From CAZIWX01 sp964543125 (GTDB lineage Bacteria > Fidelibacterota > UBA8477), in assembly GCA_964543125.1 (NCBI GenBank), contig CAZIWX010000057.1:1-15342 (forward strand): a stretch of DNA of 15,342 bases, written 5' to 3'. Position 1 is the first letter of the stretch, and the number at the start of each line of letters is the position of its first letter. The notes beneath the pieces are model-generated. The model ran no database searches, was not told where the DNA came from, and saw only the letters and a program-made list of their open reading frames with translations. This document shows positions 1 to 7,549 of the stretch, piece after piece. The position numbers and the translations under genes are program-made.

Positions 1-243
1 GCCGTGTCCACCCACTTGAATAGCGGGCATTTTCTGGATCCAAATGATGTCCGACCCAAAGATATTCAAACCGGTGTTAATGGCATTTTCCAACGTCCGA
101 ATGGCGGTCATAACCGCAATGATGGCAAAAACCCCGATAATAATACCCAGTAAGGTGAGCATGGAGCGTAACAAATTGTCGCGAATGGATTCGATTGCCA
201 TGTGGAAGGCGTCGGAGACTCCCTGAAAAGCATACACCTTCAT
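1..243 (-). CDS. ABC transporter permease, MacB/FtsX type (N-terminal part, cut by window edge)
   Basis: The gene runs off the start of the window, so only the first 81 codons are visible. They begin MKVYAFQGVSDAFHMAIESI and continue through a cytoplasmic amphipathic stretch (NLLRSMLT) into a first membrane helix (LTLLGIIIGVFAIIAVMTAI) and then a periplasmic start (FGSDIIWIQK). That is the usual opening of MacB periplasmic-core/FtsX permeases, where 'RSxLTxLGIIIGV' is conserved. The start at 243 is supported by GGAAG six bases upstream of ATG and by the preceding permease gene stopping only 12 bases away. It is the last visible member of the exporter operon and is probably the partner of the permease at 256-1488. 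Not visible: the C-terminal three-helix FtsX domain. Confidence 0.88.
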   Translation of the reverse strand, partial: MKVYAFQGVSDAFHMAIESIRDNLLRSMLTLLGIIIGVFAIIAVMTAIRTLENAINTGLNIFGSDIIWIQKMPAIQVGGHG

Positions 244-255
244 AATATCTTCCGC

Positions 256-1488
256 TTATTCATAACGCAGCGCTTCAATGGGGTCGAGATTGGCAGCCTG
301 CCGGGCGGGTGTCCAGCCGGCCAGCATACCGACGCCAATACTCAGCACAATCGCCATAAATGCAACCGAGAACGACATGGAAGCCGGGAAAACGAATTTA
401 TTGATGGCCCAGCTCAGCATTCCGGCAATTCCCAGTCCGATCAATCCGGCCACGCCGGTTATCACTACAGCTTCGATGAGAAATTGGCCTTTGATATGAC
501 TTTTTTTTGCCCCCAGAGCTTTACGTACACCAATTTCACGGGTGCGTTCCTTCACCGAGACAAACATAATATTGGCAATCCCAATACCTCCGACCAACAG
601 CGACAGAGCGGTGATAACCAACCCGGTGCCGCCAATGGCATATTTGATAGTATTGTATTGCTTTTCGAAGGCTTCCTGCTGATTAATGGCAAAATTGTCC
701 TTTTCATTCGGTTTCAGTTGCCGCAACTGCCGCATCAGCCCCCGTAATTCTTCCTTGGCATCTTCAATATGATCCACCGGAACCTTCACCGCAATCTGGC
801 GCATACCCCTGCGGGAATGGAATATTTTCTCATAGGTATTGAACGGGATCACCACCCGCGTATCCATGTTTTGGAGCCCCATAAATTTGCCCATTTGACT
901 CAGAATACCGATTACCCGGAAACGCCGGCTACCCAGCCGGACCTCTTTTCCGATCGGATTTTCCCGTGGGAACAGAGCTTTAGCCACATCAAAACCCAAA
1001 ATAACGACCTGGCTGTAAGTCAAGTCTTCCGGTTGAGTAAAAAAACGTCCGTACTCAACCTCAATGGCGCTCACTTTGGGATAATTGGCGGTGACGCCAT
1101 TAACAAAAATGCCTTCGGACTTCAGGTCTTTGTAGGCCACATTCGTTCCGCGTCCCAGCTCCTTGGCCACTACGAGCGCGTAATCCGAGCGTTTCGCAAT
1201 TTCATCCGCCAAATCCATGTCAATAGGTGGGCGATTACGGATAGTCCACCACTCCCGGGAACCAAACCAGGGCCATTTCTGAACATAGATAACATCCTTG
1301 CCGATAAAGGCCATGCTTTTTTCAAAGAGGCCGTCCACACCTGCAATCAGGGTGGACATCAAAGTGACTGCCAGTATGCCGATCACAATACCGGTAGCCG
1401 TCAGAATCGAGCGCATTTTATTGGTCCAAATCTCCGCCAGAGCGATGCGCATATTTTCCCAGAAAAAGCTTTTAAGTATGCGGCGCAT
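256..1488 (-). CDS. ABC transporter permease, MacB/FtsX type
   Basis: This is an inner-membrane permease of a tripartite efflux or export system. From the chosen start (MRRILKSFFWEN) the protein is 410 residues. Helix 1 lies at about residues 27-50 (RSILTATGIVIGILAVTLM), followed by a large periplasmic MacB_PCD domain. The C-terminal FtsX domain has three helices, the conserved loop ERTREIGVRKALGA after the second helix, and the end motif PARQAANLDPIEALRYE. The reading frame stays open up to 1695, but that stretch overlaps the ATPase gene. ATG at 1488 lies 13 bases after the ATPase stop and gives the usual family N-terminus. FtsX-type permeases work as dimers, and here a second permease gene follows 12 bases downstream, so a heterodimer is possible. 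The substrate cannot be read from sequence. Confidence 0.93.
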   Translation of the reverse strand: MRRILKSFFWENMRIALAEIWTNKMRSILTATGIVIGILAVTLMSTLIAGVDGLFEKSMAFIGKDVIYVQKWPWFGSREWWTIRNRPPIDMDLADEIAKRSDYALVVAKELGRGTNVAYKDLKSEGIFVNGVTANYPKVSAIEVEYGRFFTQPEDLTYSQVVILGFDVAKALFPRENPIGKEVRLGSRRFRVIGILSQMGKFMGLQNMDTRVVIPFNTYEKIFHSRRGMRQIAVKVPVDHIEDAKEELRGLMRQLRQLKPNEKDNFAINQQEAFEKQYNTIKYAIGGTGLVITALSLLVGGIGIANIMFVSVKERTREIGVRKALGAKKSHIKGQFLIEAVVITGVAGLIGLGIAGMLSWAINKFVFPASMSFSVAFMAIVLSIGVGMLAGWTPARQAANLDPIEALRYE

Positions 1489-1501
1489 GTTGATCCGGCG
1501 C

Positions 1502-2251
1502 TTAAGCCCGGCGTGCTCCGTTAGCTTCGTCCGAAGCAATTTTTCCGTCCAGTAATCTGATCGTTCGGTTGGCGTGGCTTGCGATTTCTTCTTCATGGGT
1601 GACCAGGATGATGGTATTGCCCTGTTTCTGAAGTTCATCGAACAGTGCCATAATCTCCTGACCGGTTTTGGAGTCCAGGTTTCCCGTGGGTTCATCCGCC
1701 AGGATGATCGCCGGATTGTTTACCAGCGCCCGGGCAACGGCCACCCGTTGCCGCTGGCCACCGGAAAGTTCACTGGGTCTGTGGAGCATCCGGGATTCCA
1801 GTCCGACGCGCCTCAGCGCCTCTTTGGCCAGGGATTTCCGTTGGTCGGCCCGAATGCCGCCATTGTAAATCAGTGGCAATTCCACATTGCGCAACGAGGT
1901 TGATTTCGGGAGCAGGTTGAATGTCTGGAAAACGAAACCGATTTTACGATTCCGCACCGCCGCCAGTTCGTCGTCTGACATATGGGCTACATTAACGCCA
2001 TCCAGAAAATACTCCCCTTTGCTCGGTGTATCCAGGCACCCGATCAGGTTCATGAGCGTGGACTTCCCGGATCCGGATGGTCCCATGACAGAAACATACT
2101 CATTTTTATTTATAATAATACTGACACCATTGAGTGCCGGGACCTTGGTATGCCCCAATTCATATATCTTATAAAGATCGTTTACATGAATTAGAACTTC
2201 ACCATCCGGTGGATTGCTGGTGACAGGTGTCGTTCGGGTTGAGTCGTTCAT
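1502..2251 (-). CDS. ABC transporter ATP-binding protein, MacB/LolD type
   Basis: This 249-residue nucleotide-binding subunit powers the exporter from the cytoplasmic side. Visible motifs are Walker A GPSGSGKST (57-65), Q-loop Q109 in FVFQTFNLLP, ABC signature LSGGQRQRVAVARAL (from 162), Walker B IILADE with catalytic E187, D-loop after EPTGNLD, and H-loop H219 in LVTHE. 'FNLLP' and 'EPTGNLDS' are typical of the LolD/MacB/FtsE branch rather than nutrient importers. The first ~18 residues (MNDSTRTTPVTSNPPDGE) are a low-complexity extension before the domain begins. The gene follows the adaptor stop by 30 bases. I see no Shine-Dalgarno sequence before ATG, so translation may depend on coupling. 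It is a free-standing ATPase, unlike E. coli MacB, where ATPase and permease are fused. Confidence 0.95.
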   Translation of the reverse strand: MNDSTRTTPVTSNPPDGEVLIHVNDLYKIYELGHTKVPALNGVSIIINKNEYVSVMGPSGSGKSTLMNLIGCLDTPSKGEYFLDGVNVAHMSDDELAAVRNRKIGFVFQTFNLLPKSTSLRNVELPLIYNGGIRADQRKSLAKEALRRVGLESRMLHRPSELSGGQRQRVAVARALVNNPAIILADEPTGNLDSKTGQEIMALFDELQKQGNTIILVTHEEEIASHANRTIRLLDGKIASDEANGARRA

Positions 2252-2281
2252 AATTGTATCAATCAGTTTTAACTAATGAAA

Positions 2282-3526
2282 TTATTTATTGTCTTTTTTA
2301 TTGGGATTAAAACGCTGGCGCTTGGTGATCTTAACCGCGGTGCCGTCCTCCAGTTCACGGCTAATGGCTTTGTAGGGGCCACTGACCACCAGGTCGCCTT
2401 CCTTCAGACCCGCTAAAATCTGGAATTCATTTTCACCGGTGATGCCGGTAGTAACCGCTCTTTTTTCAACCTTCTTACCACTGTGGTCATTATCTACTAT
2501 CACAAAAACCACCTCCACCGGTTCAGTGTCGGGTTGGTGGTCCAGATTCAGCGTGTCGGCAGGCCGTGATTCCGGGGATATTTTTTCTTTCAACTGGTGA
2601 GGTTTTCGCATGGTGACACTCTGAATAGGAACGGCCAAGGCGTTCGTTTCCGTGTTAGTACGGATATCCACTGCCGCCGACATACCCGGGCGAATTTCAC
2701 CGGGAACATTGAGCATTTTGACTTTGACTTCAAAATTTGTCACTTGGTCCATGCTGCCGGTGTTCAGTAACTTGGCACTGTGAGCGATTTCGGTGACGAT
2801 GCCATAAAAAGTCGTATCCGGCAAGGCATCGATGTTGATTTCCGCGGTATCCCCCAGCGCAACTTCCACCACATCATTTTCATTCACCTCAACCAGACAT
2901 TCCATGTCGGACAGATCGGCCACGCTCATGATGATATCGCGCGAAAATGCTGATCCCAGGGCGATTTCACCCTCTTCTTTGTTCAGGCGTGTAATGATAC
3001 CCGACATGGGCGCCCGAATAATAGTTTTGTTAAAATTATCCTGCGCCTGGGTCAATGCCGCCCGGGCTTGTTCCACGGACGATTCGGCTTGCTGGTAGTG
3101 TGATTCCGCCGACTGGTACACCAGTTCACTCACCAGTTTTTTCTCAAACAGTTGATACTGTTGATCGCGTTCCAGCTTGGCCAGTTTCAGGGAGGCTACC
3201 GTCGATGACATGGCTTGTTGTGCCCGCTTTACATCAGCGGCATAGCGTGTGGAATCCAGTTGGGCCAGAAATTGACCTTTGGCCACCTGGTCCCCCTCCT
3301 TTACATCCAGTTTTACTACCCGTCCGGCTACATCGGCAGAAACATTGACTTCCACAATAGGCTGGACCCGCCCGGAGGCAGTAACTTTATGGACAATCGC
3401 TTTTCGTGTGACTTTTTCGGCCTGAACATCAACAGTGTTACCCTTGTCTTTCTTCAGCGCAAACACAATCATTATCGCAATCACGGCCACGACACCGAGA
3501 ATGATAAATATCTTTTTCTTACTCAT
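2282..3526 (-). CDS. Periplasmic adaptor (membrane fusion) subunit of ABC exporter, MacA/HlyD-like
   Basis: The adaptor bridges the inner-membrane ABC exporter and the TolC-like channel. From MSKKKIFIIL it is 414 residues: one N-terminal membrane anchor (about 5-24), a beta-barrel and lipoyl half (VVKLDVKEGDQVAKGQFLAQLD, about 70-91), an alpha-helical hairpin (about 96-165, rich in Ala/Gln/Glu/Lys), the returning lipoyl half (RAPMSGIITRLNKEEGE, from 171), then beta-barrel and membrane-proximal domains. It lacks a lipobox, so it is anchored by the helix as in MacA. I prefer ATG at 3526 because GGGAGAAG lies about 9-12 bases upstream. An ATG nine codons earlier (3553, seven bases after the TolC stop) has no clear ribosome site but is possible. 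Its place between channel and ATPase genes fits an operon. Confidence 0.92.
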   Translation of the reverse strand: MSKKKIFIILGVVAVIAIMIVFALKKDKGNTVDVQAEKVTRKAIVHKVTASGRVQPIVEVNVSADVAGRVVKLDVKEGDQVAKGQFLAQLDSTRYAADVKRAQQAMSSTVASLKLAKLERDQQYQLFEKKLVSELVYQSAESHYQQAESSVEQARAALTQAQDNFNKTIIRAPMSGIITRLNKEEGEIALGSAFSRDIIMSVADLSDMECLVEVNENDVVEVALGDTAEINIDALPDTTFYGIVTEIAHSAKLLNTGSMDQVTNFEVKVKMLNVPGEIRPGMSAAVDIRTNTETNALAVPIQSVTMRKPHQLKEKISPESRPADTLNLDHQPDTEPVEVVFVIVDNDHSGKKVEKRAVTTGITGENEFQILAGLKEGDLVVSGPYKAISRELEDGTAVKITKRQRFNPNKKDNK

Positions 3527-3560
3527 ATCGGCTTTCTTCTCCCGCAATTTCATCAGTGTT

Positions 3561-4919
3561 TCAAACTGATTTCCCCATCAGTTGATACAATTTGGCTTCC
3601 GCCAGCTTCAAACTATACCGGGATTGGATGACCCCCACCCGGGCATTTTCATAATCCGCCTCAATCCGAATCACATCAAGGATAGAAGCTGATCCGACTT
3701 GGTATTGTTCCAGAATAAGATCGTAATCCTGTTTGGAAGCATCTCGGATGATCCGTGAGATTTGCAATGATTCTTCCAGGTCCTGCATTTCCAGAATCGT
3801 CTGAGCAATATCTTTTTTCAGTTGGTCCCTGACATAAATCAAATTTTCGGTAGCTGATTTAGCGGCGATGTATTTTTGCTCTACGGTGCGTTTGGTATGC
3901 CAGCCATTGAATAAATTCCAATTCAGGCGCAGCCCGGCAGTGAGATTGGTGTTGTCTTTGGCCATCACATCACCCGGATTTTTTGCCGTATTGGAATAAT
4001 CTACACTAAGTCCCACGCTCGGGATGTACCCACTCTTGGCAATTTTAACATTATACTTGCTCAACGTCTCGTTGCGCTCCAGTTTTAAAAGACCGGGATT
4101 GTTTTTCTGAGCGAAAGTCCAGGCTTCCTCCAGGGAGGGGACTTTCACCGCTTGCCACGTAGCTTCAATTAAAGCCACGGGAGTATCCCAGGGCCGCACC
4201 AGAATCAGGTTCAGATTTTTACTCTGTTGCGCCAGCGCTTTTTCGCCATTAATGATTTGTAACCGTGCCCGGGCAACGCCCACTCGGGTGCGCAGGGTAT
4301 CGTTCAAGGACGCCGCTCCGACCCGGAAGCGCTCCAGTGCCAATTCGTGTTGTTTTTTAGCCGATTTCAGGTTTTCCTGATACACATCCAACAGATTTTT
4401 GGTGTTCAGGTAAGCATAGAACGCCTGTTTGGCTAAATAAACCGTGTTAATCCGGCTCTGATCCAGCGTGATGCCGGCTAAATCGGTGGAGACTTCCGCG
4501 GCTTTCAGGGTATTCCACCAGCGGCCGCCATCGTAAAGATTTTGGCTCAGGCTGAGATTCAGCGAATACCGGTCCGCCCAGGTTAAGTCCCCATAATTTC
4601 CGGTGAGCTGTTGTACCGGGTAATAAACCGTTCCGAATGATGTAGAAAGAGAATCAATTCCCACCGTGGTTTCAGCCGGAAAGGCACCGGCGTAATTTCC
4701 GGAAAAACTAAAGTCAACCTGGGGTAGAATAATGGCTTGAGTAGCTTTGGCCTGGCTAACCGCGGACCGGGCTTGTAACCGGTCTAGCCTCAGCGATTGA
4801 TTCCGGGCCAGCGCCCTGGCAATGACCTGATCCAGAGTAAGTGATTGTAATTGCGGTTGGCCCTGAGCCCGCAAGGTCCAAGGGCCTAAAATCAAGGCTA
4901 TCAGGAGTAATCGTTTCAT
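3561..4919 (-). CDS. TolC-family outer-membrane efflux channel protein
   Basis: This is the outer-membrane exit duct of the exporter. From MKRLLLIALILG the protein is 452 residues, with a signal peptide cleaved around LRA|QGQ. Two tandem outer-membrane-efflux repeats follow. Each has the family pattern of an opening helix (SLTLDQVIARALARNQSLRL; later VPSLEEAWTFAQKNNPGLLKLE), a helical hairpin, and beta strands (YSLNLSLSQNLYDGG; LTAGLRLNWNLFNGW). The C-terminal helix includes YQVGSASILDVIRIEADYENARVG and ends YQLMGKSV. Two start codons lie six bases apart: ATG at 4919 has GAGG six bases upstream and is preferred over ATG at 4925. It is the first gene of the exporter operon; the 85-base gap before it shows no convincing terminator or promoter. 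The same order (channel, adaptor, ATPase, permeases) is common in FCB-group genomes. Confidence 0.93.
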   Translation of the reverse strand: MKRLLLIALILGPWTLRAQGQPQLQSLTLDQVIARALARNQSLRLDRLQARSAVSQAKATQAIILPQVDFSFSGNYAGAFPAETTVGIDSLSTSFGTVYYPVQQLTGNYGDLTWADRYSLNLSLSQNLYDGGRWWNTLKAAEVSTDLAGITLDQSRINTVYLAKQAFYAYLNTKNLLDVYQENLKSAKKQHELALERFRVGAASLNDTLRTRVGVARARLQIINGEKALAQQSKNLNLILVRPWDTPVALIEATWQAVKVPSLEEAWTFAQKNNPGLLKLERNETLSKYNVKIAKSGYIPSVGLSVDYSNTAKNPGDVMAKDNTNLTAGLRLNWNLFNGWHTKRTVEQKYIAAKSATENLIYVRDQLKKDIAQTILEMQDLEESLQISRIIRDASKQDYDLILEQYQVGSASILDVIRIEADYENARVGVIQSRYSLKLAEAKLYQLMGKSV

Positions 4920-5010
4920 TTTCATCCTCAGTATCGTACTACTACTTTTAGGCTATTCAAATATTACGCGATTGTTGTGCTCAATCACCCGGATCAGCCT
5001 CAGGGGAAAA

Positions 5011-5799
5011 TTACCTGGCGCCGAACAGACCAGCCAGTCCGGTCCCCATGACCGTAAAAATTAACCAAAAAGCAAATACAGTCCAAATTCCGGTAGAAAG
5101 GGAGCGTTTATATAGTTTCGCAAAACCGATCCCCAATACCGCCACACTCCATAGACGAAAGAGGTCAAATTGGTTTAGAAATCGACTTAAAAAGCTGTTG
5201 CCTACATCCATGAATAATCCCGGGCTGAATAAAATGTGGGTAGTGTCTTTAGCAAGAATGATGGGGGCCTTGACAATAATTTCCAGAGCCCCGATACCTT
5301 CCGGCATTTGTATCAGCATTCCGTTACCACCGACGTAATAACTCAAAGCAACAACGGTGAAAACCTGGAAAAAGCCGGATTTGCCCCCCATACCGAAATT
5401 ACCAGCGATCATGAGTGCACCGGCCCAAATTGCGAAAACGATAAACAAATACACCGGTAGAAGCGCATAACCCCATAAATACTTGAACTGCCAGGGATTG
5501 GCATGCATGGCTTCCATATCCTGCCGGGCTTTATCGAACCGAGCCTGGAGCTTTGCCCGCTGATCATCCGAAATATTGGGGTTGTCGCCAAATCGCTGTT
5601 CCTGCTTTTGAATCATGGTGAGTGTTTCACGGTATTTCACATCCTGATAAAACCGTGGTAAAACCGCAAACACCACCGATAAGAAAAGCAATGGAAAAAC
5701 CCAATCGCGCCAATTGACCTTTTCAACCAGGTCATCAAACGCCTGCGTTGGCGCGAAAAACACATTCATAAGCCGCTTGAAAAAAGATTGCTGTGCCAT
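5011..5799 (-). CDS. YIP1-family multi-pass membrane protein
   Basis: A 262-residue integral membrane protein with the layout of bacterial YIP1-domain proteins. A short amphipathic start (MAQQSFFKRLMNVFFAPTQAF, resembling the 'f..P...f' opening of the family) is followed by a first helix (WVFPLLFLSVVFAVLPRFY), a charged soluble loop (about 45-105), and four more hydrophobic segments. The last segment ends WTVFAFWLIFTVMGTGLAGL. The function of bacterial YIP1 proteins is not established. ATG at 5799 has a perfect GGAGG ten bases upstream. A TTG nine bases further upstream lies right against that site and is rejected. The gene is separated from the efflux operon by 85 bases on the same strand, so readthrough into it is possible. 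A small ORF lies 20 bases upstream. Confidence 0.8.
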   Translation of the reverse strand: MAQQSFFKRLMNVFFAPTQAFDDLVEKVNWRDWVFPLLFLSVVFAVLPRFYQDVKYRETLTMIQKQEQRFGDNPNISDDQRAKLQARFDKARQDMEAMHANPWQFKYLWGYALLPVYLFIVFAIWAGALMIAGNFGMGGKSGFFQVFTVVALSYYVGGNGMLIQMPEGIGALEIIVKAPIILAKDTTHILFSPGLFMDVGNSFLSRFLNQFDLFRLWSVAVLGIGFAKLYKRSLSTGIWTVFAFWLIFTVMGTGLAGLFGAR

Positions 5800-5818
5800 T
5801 GACCCCAAACCTCCCTAG

Positions 5819-5899
5819 TTAGCCCCGAGATGCAAGCCGGGAACGAGTTATGCGTCCATTGCAGCCATTTGGTCTTTTATTAGACTCGTTCTCGCCCAT
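5819..5899 (-). CDS. Small ORF (26 residues) upstream of the YIP1 gene; possible leader peptide or small protein
   Basis: On the minus strand a GGAGG sits seven bases before ATG (5899), followed by 26 sense codons and TAA, then the GGAGG of the YIP1 gene. The peptide begins MGENESNKRPNGC and ends RLASRG. It is basic (six Arg, one Lys), has one Cys and has no membrane segment or signal peptide. I recognise no family. The strong ribosome site and neat placement favour real translation, for example as a leader that couples or regulates the YIP1 gene. It could also be a chance ORF in a 5' untranslated region. An inverted repeat (5841-5848 with 5884-5891) lies within it. Confidence 0.4.
   Translation of the reverse strand: MGENESNKRPNGCNGRITRSRLASRG
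5841..5891 (-). promoter_or_regulatory. Long-range inverted repeat in the YIP1 leader
   Basis: The arms GAACGAGT (5841-5848) and ACTCGTTC (5884-5891) are perfect 8-bp complements. They can be extended outward by one G-U and one G-C pair, with a 35-base loop. They lie inside the small ORF upstream of the YIP1 gene, so a ribosome crossing the small ORF would melt the stem. No T-run follows, so it is not an intrinsic terminator. A regulatory role is inference only. Confidence 0.3.
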
Positions 5900-6035
5900 T
5901 AGGTTGCCTCCACCTAGTCAGATTATTTAAAAATATGCGCTGCAACATACGCACCGGAAAATAACATGTTCATTTCGCAAATGGTGGTGGTATTTAGACA
6001 GAGTTATTCAACCCGGACCGGAGGTATATAAAACT

Positions 6036-7469
6036 TCAATTAGACCTGCGAGCGATTTCAATTTCAGCTTCATGGCGTTTGATCAATTGATTGAAGTAAA
6101 TTCGCGCGGCCTCATATTCATTGGGAATTTCACCCTCCAGAATTGCTTCTTCGATCTCTTTTTTAAGCTTACCTACCAAGGGTCCGGGGCTGATGTTCAG
6201 TATTTCGATAATCTCATTCCCCCGTAATGGTGACTGGAAGGCCCGGAGTTTATCCTTTTCATAAACAGCCTGAATCCGGTCTACCACCCTGTCAAAATTA
6301 CCATAGTATTTTTTTACACGACGCGGGTCTTTGCTGGTGACATCCGCTCGGCACAGGAGCATCAGATCTTCCAGGTGAGCGCCGGTTTCCACGATCAACC
6401 GGCGAATGGCCGAATCAGAGACATTTTCATTGGCCAGTGCGATGGGGCGCAGGTGCAGGCGGGTCATTTTTTTCGCGTAAGCCGTCATACGCTTCGGAAG
6501 CTTCATACGCTGCCCCACGAGATTAAGCATTTTTCGCCCCAGCTCATCATGGCCGTGATAGGTCCAGCCGATGCCTTTCACAAATTTCTTGGTATCGGCT
6601 TTACCAATATCATGCACCAACGCCGCGAATCGCAGCCACAGGCTGTCCGATCGCCGGGCCACATTATCAACCACCTTTAAAGTATGCTGAAAAACATCCT
6701 TGTGGCGTTGCCCATCCCGTTCTTCCACACCACCCATGATTGCAATTTCGGGAAACACCCGGTCCAACAGTCCCGTTTCCTGCAAAATGTAAAATCCGAT
6801 ACTGGGCTGGCCGGACATGAGGATTTTCAGGAATTCATCGGTAATACGTTCCTGGCTCACGATGGAAATACGGTCCCGTATCCGGGACATGGCATACAGA
6901 GCGGATTCGTCCACGGAAAATTCCAGTTGGGCCGCAAATCGAGCGGCCCGCAGCATGCGCAGCGGGTCTTCCGAAAAGGTTGTTTCCGGATCCAATGGGG
7001 TTCGTAATAGTTTAAGTTTCAGATCCTCCCGGCCGCCGTAATAGTCTTCGAAATTGCCGAAGGTCGTTGTGTTCAAAGACAGGGCCATGGCATTTACCGT
7101 AAAATCCCGGCGAGCCAGATCGCCTTTCAAGTCGGTGTAAACCACCTCCGGTTTACGAGAATCGGGCTGGTAGAATTCTTTCCGGGCGGAGGCGACCTCG
7201 ATGACGAATTTACCGTATGGAATTAAGGCGGTTCCGAATTCGGGATAGGTGACCGGGCTGCGTACCCGGAGCGCTTTGGCCAAAGTTTTGGCGTAGATTA
7301 CACCGTCACCCACGATCATTAAATCCACGTCTTTATTGGGTTTATTAAGGAGTAGGTCTCGAACAAAGCCCCCCACGGTGTAAAGCGGTAGGTTTTGGCC
7401 GTCGGCCAACTTACCTGCCGTGTGAAATACCTTCAACACCTCTTCCGGAATGCGGTCGGTCATTGCCAT
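6036..7469 (-). CDS. CCA tRNA nucleotidyltransferase / poly(A) polymerase family protein with HD domain
   Basis: The protein adds or repairs the 3' CCA end of tRNA in the cytoplasm (class II nucleotidyltransferase fold). From MAMTDRIPEE it has 477 residues. The catalytic head shows YTVGGFVRDLLL (about 30-41) and the metal-binding pair DVDL (47-50). Next come ARRDFTVNAMAL (119-130), the ribose and base-recognition helix SEDPLRMLRAARFAAQLEF (166-184), and a C-terminal HD domain with RHKDVFQHTL (H256) and HDIGK (286-290). The HD-bearing architecture matches bacterial CCA-adding enzymes with phosphohydrolase activity. Separating CCA-adding enzyme from poly(A) polymerase by eye is not fully safe. 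The start is uncertain: ATG 7469 and ATG 7463 lack a clear ribosome site, and a TTG at 7508 would extend it by 13 residues. It is divergent from the gene at 7550. Confidence 0.9.
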   Translation of the reverse strand: MAMTDRIPEEVLKVFHTAGKLADGQNLPLYTVGGFVRDLLLNKPNKDVDLMIVGDGVIYAKTLAKALRVRSPVTYPEFGTALIPYGKFVIEVASARKEFYQPDSRKPEVVYTDLKGDLARRDFTVNAMALSLNTTTFGNFEDYYGGREDLKLKLLRTPLDPETTFSEDPLRMLRAARFAAQLEFSVDESALYAMSRIRDRISIVSQERITDEFLKILMSGQPSIGFYILQETGLLDRVFPEIAIMGGVEERDGQRHKDVFQHTLKVVDNVARRSDSLWLRFAALVHDIGKADTKKFVKGIGWTYHGHDELGRKMLNLVGQRMKLPKRMTAYAKKMTRLHLRPIALANENVSDSAIRRLIVETGAHLEDLMLLCRADVTSKDPRRVKKYYGNFDRVVDRIQAVYEKDKLRAFQSPLRGNEIIEILNISPGPLVGKLKKEIEEAILEGEIPNEYEAARIYFNQLIKRHEAEIEIARRSN

Positions 7470-7510
7470 GTGGCAAATAAAAGGGTCTTCACCCTGAAAA
7501 AAAAGCAAAC

Positions 7511-7538
7511 TTGTGTTAAAAACGAAGAGCGCTATATT
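7511..7538 (+). promoter_or_regulatory. Candidate promoter for the DUF4835-like gene
   Basis: TTGTGT (7511-7516), a 16-base spacer and TATATT (7533-7538) resemble a housekeeping promoter. The downstream extension TATATTTA also fits the Bacteroidota -7 element TAnnTTTG in seven of eight positions. The start codon at 7550 lies only 11 bases past the -10 element, so the transcript would be nearly leaderless. No ribosome binding site is visible, which agrees with that. Confidence 0.4.
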
Positions 7539-7549
7539 TAGTTTATACC

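Noticed and set aside
202..747. Plus-strand open frame of about 180 codons
   Set aside because: Antisense shadow of the FtsX permease; low-complexity His/Asn/Gln-rich translation with no family resemblance.
769..1524. Open reading frame of about 250 codons on the plus strand
   Set aside because: It is fully antisense to the permease and ATPase genes, whose motifs are unmistakable; it has no recognisable domain and follows the codon phase of the opposite strand.
5900..6035. Space between the small ORF and the CCA-enzyme gene, checked for RNA genes and terminators
   Set aside because: I saw no tRNA-like cloverleaf, no stem with a T-run and no convincing promoter; only AT-rich tracts.
7482..7495. 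AGGGT-GAAG-ACCCT hairpin followed on the minus strand by TTTTATTT, just before the CCA-enzyme start
   Set aside because: The stem is only five pairs and would terminate the transcript before the gene; it may also be coding if the TTG start at 7508 is used. Too weak to annotate as a regulator.
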